Source: Caldifarciminota bacterium (GTDB taxonomy: Bacteria > Hydrothermota > Hydrothermia > UBA1063 > CAJXJZ01). Taken from it: 64,000 nt of DNA. The stretch spans positions 1-64,000 of the forward strand of contig JALSNX010000027.1 in assembly GCA_026986775.1 (NCBI GenBank), read 5' to 3'. The translations under genes and the position numbers were made by a program. Numbering within the stretch: position 1 is the first letter of the stretch; every line of letters begins with the position of its first letter. The notes beneath the pieces are model-generated. The model had not been told where the DNA came from. It ran no database searches and was given only the letters and a program-made list of their open reading frames with translations. Positions 33,694-42,715 of this stretch are shown one piece after another.

Positions 33694-34445
33694 AACTCTT
33701 TGAGATTTTCAACTACAAAATCAGGTTTCTTTCTGTTTTGAATGTCACTTTTTTGTGTTGCACCTGTTAGTACAAGTGCTGTCATTAAACCAGCCCTGAA
33801 TCCTGCCAGTACATCTGTCTCGTAACGGTCTCCTATTATAATCGTCTTGCTGGCAGAGGTATTTAATATGTTAAGCGCTTCAGCCATGATGGGCATATGT
33901 GGCTTTCCTATTATATATGGCTCCCTGCCTGTTGCCTCTTTAAGAAATGCAAGCTGTGCACCATTGCCCGGGATATTGCCTTCTTCTGATGGAAGGCTTT
34001 TATCTGGATTGCATGCAATAAAGATGCCACCGTTCTGAAGTAGTAAACTCGCTTTTTTTAGCTTTTCATAGGTTAAATGCGTGTCATACCCAACGGCAAG
34101 CACTGTTGCTATCCTGTGATCGTAAGTTATTTCTATGTTGTTTTTTAAAAGTTCTGAAATAAGACCATCCTCTCCTAAGGGGTATACCACTGGATCTGAA
34201 TAGTGGGTTTTTATGTATCTTGCCGTTGATCTGGCAGAGGTAAGTATCTCCGAGTCTTTGACTTCTATACCCATTTTGTTTAATTTTCTTTTATAAAATG
34301 ATACGGTTCGCTGGGAATTATTGGTCAGAAACAGTATTTTTATCCCGTTTTTTCTGAGATTATGCACAAACTCAGAAGCAAAGGGGAGCAGTATATCTCC
34401 CCTGTAAATAGTGCCATCAAGGTCTATTATGGCGCCTTTCACCAT
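33672..34445 (-). CDS. HAD-superfamily phosphatase, NagD-like (class IIA)
   Basis: The 257-aa protein has the HAD motifs IDLDGTIYRGD (nucleophile Asp), FLTNNSQRT (motif II), and the late IIIGDRYETDVLAGFRAGL (motif IV), with a class IIA cap containing GYDTHLTYEKL. NagD-like enzymes dephosphorylate small metabolites such as nucleotides, p-nitrophenyl phosphate or 2-phosphoglycolate. The natural substrate is not evident. It overlaps fabH by seven bases. Confidence 0.93.
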   Translation of the reverse strand: MVKGAIIDLDGTIYRGDILLPFASEFVHNLRKNGIKILFLTNNSQRTVSFYKRKLNKMGIEVKDSEILTSARSTARYIKTHYSDPVVYPLGEDGLISELLKNNIEITYDHRIATVLAVGYDTHLTYEKLKKASLLLQNGGIFIACNPDKSLPSEEGNIPGNGAQLAFLKEATGREPYIIGKPHMPIMAEALNILNTSASKTIIIGDRYETDVLAGFRAGLMTALVLTGATQKSDIQNRKKPDFVVENLKELWNLLSK

Positions 34446-35413
34446 TTTATTACTAAGGCTCCATAAATAAATCCAGCGCCGAAGGCATCAAGCACAATAA
34501 TCTGCCCTCTTTTCAAAAGTCCCTTTTCATACATTTCGTTAAGTGCTATTGGAATTGATGCAGAGGATGTATTGCCGTATCTATCAATATTAATATACAC
34601 CTTTTCTTCAGGTAAACCCAGTCTTTCCCTTGTAGCATCAATAATTCTCTTGTTTGCCTGATGCGCAACAAGCCAGTCAATCTGTTCTGAAGTTATGCCA
34701 GCGTTTTCCACTGCCTTAACAGCAGCCTCCTGCATACCTACAACCGCATGTTTGAAAACCTCTCTCCCCTGCATTTTTAAATAGTGGTCTCTGTTCTTTA
34801 TTACCTCTTCTGAACATCTTTTTCTGGTGCCACAGGCAGGCAGGATTAAAAGGTCTCCTAACTTCCCGTTCCCCTTGAGATAAGACCCTAAGAAATGGTC
34901 TTCTTCACTTTTTGTTAAGACTGCGGCACCTGCGCCGTCTCCAAATAATACACATGTGCTTCTATCAGTATAATCTGTTATCTTCGTGAGTGTCTCTGCT
35001 CCTATGACGAGTACGTTTTTATAATTGGGAAGTGAGAGAAAACCTCTTCCAACTTCAAGCGCATATACAAATCCAGGACAGGCTGCCTCAATATCAAAAC
35101 AGGCCGCATTTTCGGCCCCTACATTGGCCTGAACTATACAGGCTGTGGCAGGAAACCAGTAGTCGTGGGTTGCAGATGCAACAACTATCATGTCTATATC
35201 AAGGGGTGATATGCCGGCCCTTTCTAAGGCTTTTTTAGCAGCTTCTGTAGCGAGGGTACTGGTAAATTCATTGTCTTTCGTTACGTGACGCTCCTTTATC
35301 CCGGTTCTGGTTGTTATCCACTCATCAGACGTGTCCACTATTTTCTCAAGGTCTCTGTTTGTAAGTATTTTTTCCGGTACATGTGCTGCAATTGATAGTA
35401 TTTTCGCTCCCAT
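34439..35413 (-). CDS. fabH: 3-oxoacyl-ACP synthase III (FabH)
   Basis: The 324-aa enzyme has the KAS III layout: TSDEWITTRTGIKERH, then Cys112 within EAACPGFVYALE, VAHQANKRI (catalytic His) and RYGNTSSASIPIAL (catalytic Asn). It condenses an acyl-CoA starter with malonyl-ACP to begin fatty-acid synthesis. Position 112 matches the E. coli enzyme exactly. It has an AAGGAGGTTTTTATGG start region. No other fab genes are near; it lies in an operon of mixed envelope and metabolic genes. Confidence 0.96.
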   Translation of the reverse strand: MGAKILSIAAHVPEKILTNRDLEKIVDTSDEWITTRTGIKERHVTKDNEFTSTLATEAAKKALERAGISPLDIDMIVVASATHDYWFPATACIVQANVGAENAACFDIEAACPGFVYALEVGRGFLSLPNYKNVLVIGAETLTKITDYTDRSTCVLFGDGAGAAVLTKSEEDHFLGSYLKGNGKLGDLLILPACGTRKRCSEEVIKNRDHYLKMQGREVFKHAVVGMQEAAVKAVENAGITSEQIDWLVAHQANKRIIDATRERLGLPEEKVYINIDRYGNTSSASIPIALNEMYEKGLLKRGQIIVLDAFGAGFIYGALVIKW

Positions 35414-35424
35414 AAAAACCTCCT

Positions 35425-36048
35425 TTAAAAAACAAAGGGCACCTTGCCCAGAAATATTCTAAAAGATATATTTACAAGTGGTCTTAAAATTATCCCAAGA
35501 ATATCAATTCCAATGAAGGATGGGATTAGTAAAACGGCTATAAGAAGCCACATCCCGCTTCTTTCCATTTTAAACTTAAAGTCTCTGTCCTTTATGAAGT
35601 AAGATGCAATCCGCCATCCATCAAGGGGTGGAATTGGTATTAGATTAAAGAAGCACAGTATAAAGCTTATAAAGGCGAAGTAGAGTAGCATTGTGAGAAG
35701 TATATTGGGTAAAACCGGATAAAGAAAACGTATCAGGATGGCTGCAATTCCTCCGGTTATGAAGTTTGAAAGTGGACCTGCAAGGGCAACAAGTACCATA
35801 TCTTTTTCAGGGTTTCTGAGATAATAAGGGTTAACAGGGACAGGTTTTGCCCATCCGATATGAACCATAAGCAACAATATAAGACCGAGGGGGTCAATAT
35901 GAGACAGTGGATTTAGGGTGAGTCTTCCGGCCATTTTTGCTGTGGGATCCCCTAATTTGTACGCAACATATCCATGTGCCACCTCGTGAATTGTTAATAC
36001 AAGTAAAATCACAGGTAATAACAGTAAAAAAGAAAGTAATGAACTCAT
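35425..36048 (-). CDS. Site-2 protease-family (M50) membrane metalloprotease
   Basis: The 207-aa protein has about six transmembrane helices. The zinc motif HEVAH is at residues 21-25 in the first helix and the second signature NLIPIPPLDGWRI near residue 135. It lacks a PDZ domain, so it is a compact S2P of the type that cleaves within membranes. The substrate is unknown. Its start overlaps the YuiD-like gene by four bases, and 11 bases separate it from fabH. Confidence 0.92.
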   Translation of the reverse strand: MSSLLSFLLLLPVILLVLTIHEVAHGYVAYKLGDPTAKMAGRLTLNPLSHIDPLGLILLLMVHIGWAKPVPVNPYYLRNPEKDMVLVALAGPLSNFITGGIAAILIRFLYPVLPNILLTMLLYFAFISFILCFFNLIPIPPLDGWRIASYFIKDRDFKFKMERSGMWLLIAVLLIPSFIGIDILGIILRPLVNISFRIFLGKVPFVF

Positions 36049-36482
36049 GCGAAAATCACTCCTATTATGATGCCCAAAGTGGCACCGGTTAATACTTCTA
36101 TGGGGGTGTGTCCCAGAAGTTCTTTCAGTTTTTTGTTTTCAATGCCTTTCCCTTCTCCAAATTCTTTAATAAGTGTATTGATGATTCTGGCCTGTTCACC
36201 TGCTGCGCGACGAAGACCAGCTGCATCGTACATGATTATTAGACTGAAATAAAGGGTTACACCAAAAATCAGCGAATCAAATCCTTTTCTTATACCAACC
36301 ATTGTGGAAAGACACATTACGGATGCAGAATGAGAGCTGGGCATTCCTCCTGTAGTAAATAGCCATTCCAGATTGGGCTTTCTTTCCTTTATCCAGTAAA
36401 TTACGAATTTTAATGTCTGTGCAAAGAAGCCTGAGAAGAGAGTTACCCAGAACAGGTCATTTTTCAGGATTTTCAGGAACAT
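36045..36482 (-). CDS. Divergent PAP2-family membrane protein (YuiD/DUF212-like)
   Basis: The 145-aa protein has three to four transmembrane helices and the family blocks FTTGGMPSSHSASVMCLST, YDAAGLRRAAGEQA and LGHTPIEVLTGATLG, which resemble the SxxH residues of acid phosphatase/PAP2 enzymes. It may act on a polyprenyl or lipid phosphate, which would suit its place directly downstream of the prenyl-diphosphate synthase, with a one-base overlap. Function is not proven for this family. Confidence 0.9.
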   Translation of the reverse strand: MFLKILKNDLFWVTLFSGFFAQTLKFVIYWIKERKPNLEWLFTTGGMPSSHSASVMCLSTMVGIRKGFDSLIFGVTLYFSLIIMYDAAGLRRAAGEQARIINTLIKEFGEGKGIENKKLKELLGHTPIEVLTGATLGIIIGVIFA

Positions 36483-37366
36483 CAGTAAGACCTCTTTACT
36501 ATAAATTGAGCGATTTCTTTTAAAATATCTGAGTTCTTTATGGAGTCAAGTATGCTCACTGCCTCATCTATGAGCTTTCGTGCTTCTTCCTGAGCTTTTT
36601 CAAGTCCATAGACCTTCACCCAGGTACATTTTCCGCTTGTTCTATCTTTACCGGGAGTTTTCCCGAGCTCCTCGGGGGTTGAAGTCTCATCAAGTATATC
36701 GTCTGTTATCTGAAAGGCAAGGCCCATCAATCCACCAGCCCTGGAAAGTCTTTCAAAGGTTTTGTTATCACATCCTGCAGCAATAGCCCCTATTTCTATA
36801 CAGGCCCTGATGAATGAGGCTGTTTTTCTTTCATGTATATAGTGAACTATCTCGGGATTGCACTGTCTCTTCTTTTCCGATTCAATGTCCATCACCTGTC
36901 CGCCTATAACTCCGTTAATGCCGATTTCTCGGGAGATTATTTCCATTATGGATACCAGTTTATCTGGAGGCAGTGTTGATTTAAGAAGGAGATTGAAGCT
37001 TTCTATAAACAGTGCATCCCCTGCCAGTATAGCCATTGCCTCTCCATACACTTTGTGATTTGTAGGCTTTCCTCTCCTTAAATCGTCATTATCAAGCGCC
37101 GGAAGGTCATCGTGTATCAGGGTGAAGGTGTGGATGTACTCCTGCGCAACGGCTACTGGCATTATTTCCTCTTTGTCATTCTTACCGAATATCTCGTAGG
37201 TGGTAAGCACAAGTATCGGTCTGAGCCGTTTTCCTCCAGCAAGAAGGCTATAGCGCATAGCCTCTCGCAAAATGGAAGGCCCTTCCCCATCCTGGGGAAG
37301 GTACCTTTCTATGTATTCATCAACCTCTTTTTTCCGTTCCTTTAAATATCCCTTTATATCAAACAT
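36482..37366 (-). CDS. ispA: Polyprenyl diphosphate synthase (farnesyl/geranylgeranyl type)
   Basis: The 294-aa enzyme has both aspartate-rich motifs: DDLPALD at residues 86-92 and DDILD near 230, plus GGKRLRP. The residues just before the first motif (HTFTLIHDD) set product length; exact chain length cannot be told here. It extends allylic diphosphates with isopentenyl diphosphate in the cytoplasm. Its start overlaps pckA by eight bases. Confidence 0.93.
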   Translation of the reverse strand: MFDIKGYLKERKKEVDEYIERYLPQDGEGPSILREAMRYSLLAGGKRLRPILVLTTYEIFGKNDKEEIMPVAVAQEYIHTFTLIHDDLPALDNDDLRRGKPTNHKVYGEAMAILAGDALFIESFNLLLKSTLPPDKLVSIMEIISREIGINGVIGGQVMDIESEKKRQCNPEIVHYIHERKTASFIRACIEIGAIAAGCDNKTFERLSRAGGLMGLAFQITDDILDETSTPEELGKTPGKDRTSGKCTWVKVYGLEKAQEEARKLIDEAVSILDSIKNSDILKEIAQFIVKRSY

Positions 37367-39155
37367 TCAATACCGCTTTTATGATCTCCTCCGGAATTTC
37401 ATATTTCCTGAGAAATTCCTCGCGTTCTTTCTTTATTCTTTCTACCCAGTTTCTGTATTCATCCATTCTTCCCTGCTTTTCATACAGAAGTACTGGATTA
37501 AGTATTTCGGAAGGGACAAGTTCAAGCAACTCTTTGTTTGCGGGATGGTCTACGTCAACTATGTAATATCCGAAGTCAGGGTCCTTTTTCCACACTATTT
37601 TGTCTCTTATCATAAACTCAAGCATGGATGATGAGTGTCTGATTTTTACTTTCAGTGCTTTACCACTTTTTTCATCAAGAGCATCCCCTCCCACGTATCC
37701 TGTATTCATCATCCATAAAACCATCTGGGGAAATTTTGGTAACAGTTCCACAAACCTGATGGCCTGCAATCTGTGGTGCCTCGGGAAGAATGGTTGCGTA
37801 AATGGAGAGCGGGTTTTTCCTCTTTCTTTCCCTGCAGCCGATGTTTTAGTTGTCTCTCCAAGCATGAAGTATCCAGCTGCCTGCTCTGGACTTGCAAATT
37901 TAACTATGCCTGGAGTTGCTGCATCCTTGCCCTCGTCCCTGTTGAGTATGCCAAAGAATTTTATTGGAGGAACGTTTGTGAGGTCACCAGCATCCTTTAT
38001 TGCACTCATTGGTATCACAGACCTTCCGTTCTGAGTCCATACAACGAAATCCCACCCATCTTTTGGAATACCGTATTCATCCACAACCTCTTCAAATTTT
38101 ACCTCTTTTCTAATGTATTTCTCAACGTTCTCTTCTGGGGCACCGGTAAGAATAAGGATATCCTTCATTTTAGTCACTTCTTCAGGAGTTAAGGCTTCCT
38201 TTGAGAAATCATATTCACCCGTTTCTATATCAATATAAACATTTTCAAGCCATGCATCCTTGTTGATAGTTCCTTCATAGATTACTGGTTCGGTTTCTTT
38301 TTTGAGACCGAATGTCTTGGCAAAACATCCATTTTCAGTAATAGACATGTTTCCATCTGGCCATAAAATCACCATATCATCCTGCAAAGGTTTGGTGACG
38401 TCTCCCTGTTTTGAAAATGTGGTTGTGGTTTTACCTGTTCCCGAAAGGCCAAGTACAGCAAGGGTATATTCCTTATCTCCAACTTTTACAGCCTTTGCTC
38501 CAGCATGCAGGACGAGACCTCCTTTTTGGTAAACATAGTCACATAACATTCTGAGTATTCCCTTTTTACTTTCTCCGAAATAGTCCGCTCTTAAGACGTA
38601 GGTTGTGTAAGAATCAAGATCAACAATAATAGCCTGATTTCCAGGCATTTCTGGAACTTTTAAACCAGGAAGATAAACAAGCCTGAAAAGTGGTTTAAAT
38701 GGTTTTTTGAGTTCATCTTCTGTTTCAACCATCTCTCTCGGAAATGAGAGTATCTGCTGCATTCCTGCTACATTGGCACCTTCAAGGTCATAAAGCATCT
38801 GAATCCCCACTGCGTATTTTGGGTCAAGGCCATAATACCCCTGGATTTCTATGAGAACCCCTTTTTCTTCAATGTATTTATGAGCTTTTTCTATGAGTTT
38901 TCTCGCCTTATCAGGAGATATTACATTGTGTGAGTAAAGTGGAGCATTTTTCTCATCATCAACTATATAAGTGTATTTTGCCATTCGTGCTTTGTTACGG
39001 GCTATTTTGTCTATATTACCGTACTTTCTGGATTTGAGTGTGGCCGGTGTGTGTTTGAGTGCCATCTTTCGGAGTTCAGACTGGGTAGGGTTTGTTATAT
39101 ATTTCACATTATAGGGGTACAACTCTTCGTATGGTTTTTTTAAACCTAAACTCAT
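37359..39155 (-). CDS. pckA: Phosphoenolpyruvate carboxykinase, ATP-type
   Basis: The 598-aa enzyme has the kinase-1a loop GLSGTGKTTTTF near residue 235, the kinase-2 motif PLQDDMVIL and the later metal/oxaloacetate-binding region TAGKERGKTRSPFTQPFF. It interconverts oxaloacetate and phosphoenolpyruvate with ATP. At 598 aa it is about 60 residues longer than the E. coli type; the excess is mostly N-terminal (SLGLKKPYEELYPYNVKYI). It lies 12 bases downstream of the TPR gene with a good AGGAGG site. In an anaerobe with two PORs it may run either toward gluconeogenesis or toward oxaloacetate. Confidence 0.95.
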   Translation of the reverse strand: MSLGLKKPYEELYPYNVKYITNPTQSELRKMALKHTPATLKSRKYGNIDKIARNKARMAKYTYIVDDEKNAPLYSHNVISPDKARKLIEKAHKYIEEKGVLIEIQGYYGLDPKYAVGIQMLYDLEGANVAGMQQILSFPREMVETEDELKKPFKPLFRLVYLPGLKVPEMPGNQAIIVDLDSYTTYVLRADYFGESKKGILRMLCDYVYQKGGLVLHAGAKAVKVGDKEYTLAVLGLSGTGKTTTTFSKQGDVTKPLQDDMVILWPDGNMSITENGCFAKTFGLKKETEPVIYEGTINKDAWLENVYIDIETGEYDFSKEALTPEEVTKMKDILILTGAPEENVEKYIRKEVKFEEVVDEYGIPKDGWDFVVWTQNGRSVIPMSAIKDAGDLTNVPPIKFFGILNRDEGKDAATPGIVKFASPEQAAGYFMLGETTKTSAAGKERGKTRSPFTQPFFPRHHRLQAIRFVELLPKFPQMVLWMMNTGYVGGDALDEKSGKALKVKIRHSSSMLEFMIRDKIVWKKDPDFGYYIVDVDHPANKELLELVPSEILNPVLLYEKQGRMDEYRNWVERIKKEREEFLRKYEIPEEIIKAVLNV

Positions 39156-39167
39156 GCGAAAATCCTC

Positions 39168-39428
39168 CTATTTTCCCTGTAATCGTGAAAGGTGTTCTAA
39201 AGCCCCCTCGTGATTGGGCGAAAGTTCAATCACCTTTTCGTAATACTCTCTGGCCTCTGTGAGTCTATTGAGTAGTTCATTGAGGAGCCCCATATAAAAA
39301 AGCGCCTCTATGTTCTGTGGATGTTCTTTTAAAAGTTTTTCAAGATATTTTTCTGCCTCTTCAAACCTGTTATTCAAAATATAGAATTTTGCCTCTTCAA
39401 GGAGGTGCTCTATCTCTTCCTGTTTCAT
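39168..39428 (-). CDS. Small TPR-repeat protein
   Basis: The 86-aa protein is two to three tetratricopeptide repeats (RFEEAEKYLEKLLKEHPQNIEALFYMG, NRLTEAREYYEKVIELSPNHEGALEHL). It lacks a signal peptide, so it is cytoplasmic, and likely mediates protein contacts. It overlaps trkA by four bases. The client is unknown. Confidence 0.9.
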   Translation of the reverse strand: MKQEEIEHLLEEAKFYILNNRFEEAEKYLEKLLKEHPQNIEALFYMGLLNELLNRLTEAREYYEKVIELSPNHEGALEHLSRLQGK

Positions 39429-40117
39429 CGTGTAGCTTTTTCCAGTTTTGAAATGTTTTTATTGTGTCCAAGCACAACCAGTATATCTCCCTGAAGGATT
39501 TTTTGTGATGGTTCGGGTGCCATGATGAGTTCTTCCCTGTAGTCAATATTTCCTGTTTTCTCGTCTGTATAGGGTTCTTTCCGCTTTATGGCTATGATGT
39601 TTATTCCATACCTTTTTCTGGCATCTGTTTCTCTTATGGTTTTGTCCCAGAACTCTCTGGGAGATGAGATTTCAGCAATAGAGTAATCCTCTGCAAGCTC
39701 AAGGAACTGAAAGATGGATGGTGATGAAAGTATCTCTGCAAGCCTCACCCCCATCTCGTGCTCCGGGAATACTACCTTATCAATTCCCAATTTTTTTAAA
39801 ATTTTTGCATGAAGATCCGTGGCCGCTTTTGCACATACCCTTTTTGCACCGGCGTCTTTCACAATCATTGTAGTTAGGATTGAGGCTTCAAGGTCGGAGC
39901 TCATGGCTATAATAACCCAGTCAAATTCAGAAAGCCCAAGAGACTTCATGGCCTTTTCATTGGTGGAGTCCAGAATAAAGGTCTGTGATACTCTGTCTTC
40001 AATTTCCTGAACTCGTTGTTCATCCCTGTCTATAGCAAGAACCTCATGCCCTTTGTTGGCAAGAGCAACAGCCAGTGCCTGTCCAAATCTCCCAAGTCCT
40101 ATAACGCAGAATTGCAT
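39425..40117 (-). CDS. trkA: Potassium-uptake regulatory subunit, TrkA/KtrA type
   Basis: The 230-aa cytoplasmic protein has one RCK_N domain (CVIGLGRFGQALAVALANKGHEVLAIDRDEQ, a Rossmann GxGxxG) and an RCK_C domain (LIMAPEPSQKILQGDILVVLG). A single RCK unit fits KtrA. It gates the adjacent TrkH/KtrB channel in response to nucleotide. Gap to trkH is one base. Confidence 0.95.
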   Translation of the reverse strand: MQFCVIGLGRFGQALAVALANKGHEVLAIDRDEQRVQEIEDRVSQTFILDSTNEKAMKSLGLSEFDWVIIAMSSDLEASILTTMIVKDAGAKRVCAKAATDLHAKILKKLGIDKVVFPEHEMGVRLAEILSSPSIFQFLELAEDYSIAEISSPREFWDKTIRETDARKRYGINIIAIKRKEPYTDEKTGNIDYREELIMAPEPSQKILQGDILVVLGHNKNISKLEKATR

Positions 40118-40118
40118 T

Positions 40119-41471
40119 TTATCCTACCACGTAATGTCCTTCAGGGTACTCTATTTGCTCTTTCTTTACATCAATCATAGAAAAGGCCAAAGATAACACC
40201 CCTACCTTTCCTGTCAGCATGATTAAAATGATAATCCATTTACTCAGGATGGTAAAATCATGAGACAGGCTGACAAATGGCGTATTAAAAGAACCGAATG
40301 ATAGGCCTACTGTGCCAAAGGCGGAAAAAATTTCAAAGAGATATGGGGTAAGTCCGTGTGTTTTTATGCCATTATGTTCTGTAAATGCAATAATAAGGCT
40401 TCCTGCAAGCACCGTAATACCACTCAGAACAAATACAGAAAAAGCTTTTTTTATCTGCCTTTCAGGAATTTTATAGTTTATCAGGGTGGTACTTTCTTTC
40501 CTCCTAATATAAGACAATTGCCAGAGAAGTACTGCAAGGATTGTTGTTGTCTTTATTCCTCCTGCTGTTCCTCCGGGTGAGCCGCCCACAAACATCAAAA
40601 ACATTGATAAAAGTGCTCCAAAAGGAGATAGTCTTGACTGGTCTATTGTATTAAAACCTGCTGTTCTCGTGGTAACTGACTGGAAAAAAGCCTGTAAAAT
40701 TTTGGATTTTAACGAAAGCCCCATCATTGAATCAGAATATTCTGAGACGAGGAACAATAGAGTACCACCTATAAGCAGTATGGAGGTTGTTATAAACACA
40801 CTTTTTGTATGCAGGGAAAGGCGTCTTTTATCCCGTTTGATATACCTGTGATAAATGTCAATGTAAACATAAAAGCCAATTCCACCGCTTATTATGAGAA
40901 AAGCTATCGTAAGAATGATTGCTGGATTTTCTCTGAAATTTACGAGACTTTCAGCAAATGTGGAAAAACCCGCATTGCAAAATGCAGAAACAGAGTTAAA
41001 GAAAGAGTAAAACATGGCGTGTTCTGTGGAATATATATGACGCATTGCTAAGAATAAAATAAAAGTTCCAGCAATCTCAAGGACAAATGTGATTATTATA
41101 ATGGTTTTGAAAAAAGACTTTAAAGAGGAGAAGGTTAATTCAGGGAATGATTGAAGTGCAGTTACGCGGAATTTAAGTGATGTCTTACCTTTTAATATAA
41201 ATAGCAGTAAAGTGGCCACAGTCATATAACCGATGCCGCCTATTTGCAACAGAAACAGAATGATTGCCTTACCCCATGGGGTAAAGAAATGGGCTGTGTC
41301 TTTAACTATAAGACCGGTAACGCAGACTGCTGATGTGGATGTGAAAAATGCATCTGTAAAGTTCAACTCCCCTCTGTGCGTAAAGGGCATTAAAAGGAGC
41401 AGAGCCCCGATGGTTATAAACGCAAGATAACCCAATATTAAAATTTGCAATGGGGATAGTTTTTTTATCAT
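40119..41471 (-). CDS. trkH: Potassium-uptake membrane subunit, TrkH/KtrB type
   Basis: The 450-aa protein has about eight to ten transmembrane helices and four degenerate selectivity-filter segments, including TSTSAVCVTGL, NSVSAFCNAGF, VTTRTAGFNT and SAFGTVGLSFG. It forms the K+ channel with the KtrA-like subunit. I place the start at 41471 (MIKKLSPLQILIL). An upstream in-frame ATG at 41489 lies within a terminator hairpin of the gene before it. Neither start has a good ribosome binding site. Confidence 0.92.
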   Translation of the reverse strand: MIKKLSPLQILILGYLAFITIGALLLLMPFTHRGELNFTDAFFTSTSAVCVTGLIVKDTAHFFTPWGKAIILFLLQIGGIGYMTVATLLLFILKGKTSLKFRVTALQSFPELTFSSLKSFFKTIIIITFVLEIAGTFILFLAMRHIYSTEHAMFYSFFNSVSAFCNAGFSTFAESLVNFRENPAIILTIAFLIISGGIGFYVYIDIYHRYIKRDKRRLSLHTKSVFITTSILLIGGTLLFLVSEYSDSMMGLSLKSKILQAFFQSVTTRTAGFNTIDQSRLSPFGALLSMFLMFVGGSPGGTAGGIKTTTILAVLLWQLSYIRRKESTTLINYKIPERQIKKAFSVFVLSGITVLAGSLIIAFTEHNGIKTHGLTPYLFEIFSAFGTVGLSFGSFNTPFVSLSHDFTILSKWIIILIMLTGKVGVLSLAFSMIDVKKEQIEYPEGHYVVG

Positions 41472-41479
41472 AAAAGTAA

Positions 41480-41495
41480 GGGGGCACATGCCCCC
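41480..41495 (-). terminator. Hairpin between the envelope protein and trkH genes
   Basis: GGGGGC and GCCCCC form a perfect six-bp stem with a four-base loop, followed on the minus strand by TTACTTTT. It likely terminates or attenuates transcription from the envelope gene before trkH. Confidence 0.65.
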
Positions 41496-41505
41496 ATTAT
41501 TTATC

Positions 41506-42303
41506 TTAAATTCCTGCTTTCACGCCTAAAGAAACCACGGTTTTATTTCCAATATAGGCTCCTTCAACAAAGAGTTTTATGAGCAGGAAACTAAACTTAA
41601 CTCCACCGTAGTATCTCATGTGGTTTCCATTGAAGTTTGCTATGTCCTGTTTGGTCTGGTTGCCTTCTGTCCAGTATTGCCCTTTGAGATTATAGGAATC
41701 AAACCCAATACCCACATAGGGAGAAAAGAAGAGAAGACTCTTGGATATGTCTGCATGGATGGATAGATTGGATAGAGAAAAATCTGTGTAAAGTGAATCA
41801 AACTTGAAGCCAACATTGCCGAAAGAATGATACATGAGAGAAATTGAAATGGCGGGTGTTGGTGGAACGAGCTGGTCTTTCAGGATCTGGAGTTTGATGC
41901 CACCTGCCCAATAGGTGGGATTAATGCTTGTATTGAAATAATCTTTGGTGGGCATGGCTGGCATAAATCTTCCCATAACATCTATGGCACCAACTCCATT
42001 TATAAGGGGAGTAAGAGAAATACCACTAAAAACACCAAGTTCTCCAAAGACAATTGGCATAACGCCTGGAAATACGAGTTCATCACCAGTAAGTGGATGT
42101 CTGAATTTGAAGCCTGTGAGATTCACTCCCACTCCAGCATCAAAATGTGGTATGCCACCCTGCGCACCTGCTGTACTGAGTATGCCAGCAGATATGAATG
42201 ATGCTGCTCCGTCAATAAAAGAGCTTGCGGTATTTTCCACATCCTCTTTTAAACCTGCATTCAAAAGACCTGCAGTAAGAAGGACGATAACCAGCTTTCT
42301 CAT
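41506..42303 (-). CDS. Outer-membrane/envelope protein of unknown function
   Basis: The 265-aa protein has a signal peptide (RKLVIVLLTAGLLNAG) and a glycine-rich body with alternating strands (FDAGVGVNLTGFKF, AISISLMYHSFGNVGFKF, LFFSPYVGIGFDSYNLKG) ending in a C-terminal strand (TVVSLGVKAGI). This is the look of a small outer-membrane beta-barrel. No substrate is suggested. The start has GGAGGTGTTTC. It is preceded by the small membrane-protein gene. Confidence 0.8.
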   Translation of the reverse strand: MRKLVIVLLTAGLLNAGLKEDVENTASSFIDGAASFISAGILSTAGAQGGIPHFDAGVGVNLTGFKFRHPLTGDELVFPGVMPIVFGELGVFSGISLTPLINGVGAIDVMGRFMPAMPTKDYFNTSINPTYWAGGIKLQILKDQLVPPTPAISISLMYHSFGNVGFKFDSLYTDFSLSNLSIHADISKSLLFFSPYVGIGFDSYNLKGQYWTEGNQTKQDIANFNGNHMRYYGGVKFSFLLIKLFVEGAYIGNKTVVSLGVKAGI

Positions 42304-42316
42304 AGAAACACCTCCG

Positions 42317-42592
42317 TTATTTTGCGCTTCCTGTTAGTATTTTGTAGTAATTTATTCCATCTATGAGGGACCATATCCATGCACCAAGGCTTATAATAGG
42401 GCCAATGAGAATGATTGTCAGAATCCAGCCCAGAATGTATAAAACTAACTGTATTACTCCTCTCTGGGTTTCCCCGTATATGATTGTCCCTACTCCGGGT
42501 ATCAAAATGTTCAGAATAAGCACGAGTAACGCTTTATTCTGATCAGGCTGGGCATTTACAGACCCCTTGTTCTCAGGTGTTCCTTCTGGCAT
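42317..42592 (-). CDS. Small TM2-like membrane protein
   Basis: The 91-aa protein has a polar N terminus and two transmembrane helices (KALLVLILNILIPGVGTIIYG and VIQLVLYILGWILTIILIG) with the loop GETQRG, a layout similar to the TM2/DUF5683-type small membrane proteins. Function is unknown. It has its own promoter and a GGAGGGAGTT start, and lies 13 bases upstream of the envelope-protein gene. Confidence 0.8.
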   Translation of the reverse strand: MPEGTPENKGSVNAQPDQNKALLVLILNILIPGVGTIIYGETQRGVIQLVLYILGWILTIILIGPIISLGAWIWSLIDGINYYKILTGSAK

Positions 42593-42620
42593 AACTCCCT
42601 CCTTGTTTAGGTTTTATTTA

Positions 42621-42649
42621 ATTATAGTGTCTTTTTCAGGAAAGGTCAA
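42621..42649 (-). promoter_or_regulatory. Promoter of the small membrane-protein gene
   Basis: On the minus strand TTGACC (42644-42649) and perfect TATAAT (42621-42626) are 17 bp apart. It lies back to back with the TetR promoter, whose -35 box starts eight bases away. Confidence 0.75.
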
Positions 42650-42656
42650 AAAAGTC

Positions 42657-42685
42657 TTGACAAATCGTTCCCAAAGATATATAAT
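42657..42685 (+). promoter_or_regulatory. Promoter of the TetR-RND operon
   Basis: A perfect TTGACA (42657-42662) and a perfect TATAAT (42680-42685) are 17 bp apart, which is the ideal sigma-70 arrangement. Such strength suits an operon held down by a repressor. Confidence 0.85.
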
Positions 42686-42687
42686 TT

Positions 42688-42705
42688 TGACTGAACAGTC
42701 AGTCA
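42688..42705 (+). promoter_or_regulatory. TetR-family operator
   Basis: TGACTGAACAGTCAGTCA is an inverted repeat (TGACTG and CAGTCA) placed two bases after the -10 box, over the start of transcription. This is the classic operator of self-regulating TetR-family repressors. Confidence 0.8.
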
Positions 42706-42715
42706 GGAGGAAAAA

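Noticed and set aside
41472-41489. Upstream ATG for TrkH
   Set aside because: It is embedded in a terminator-like hairpin, and the downstream ATG gives the usual N terminus.
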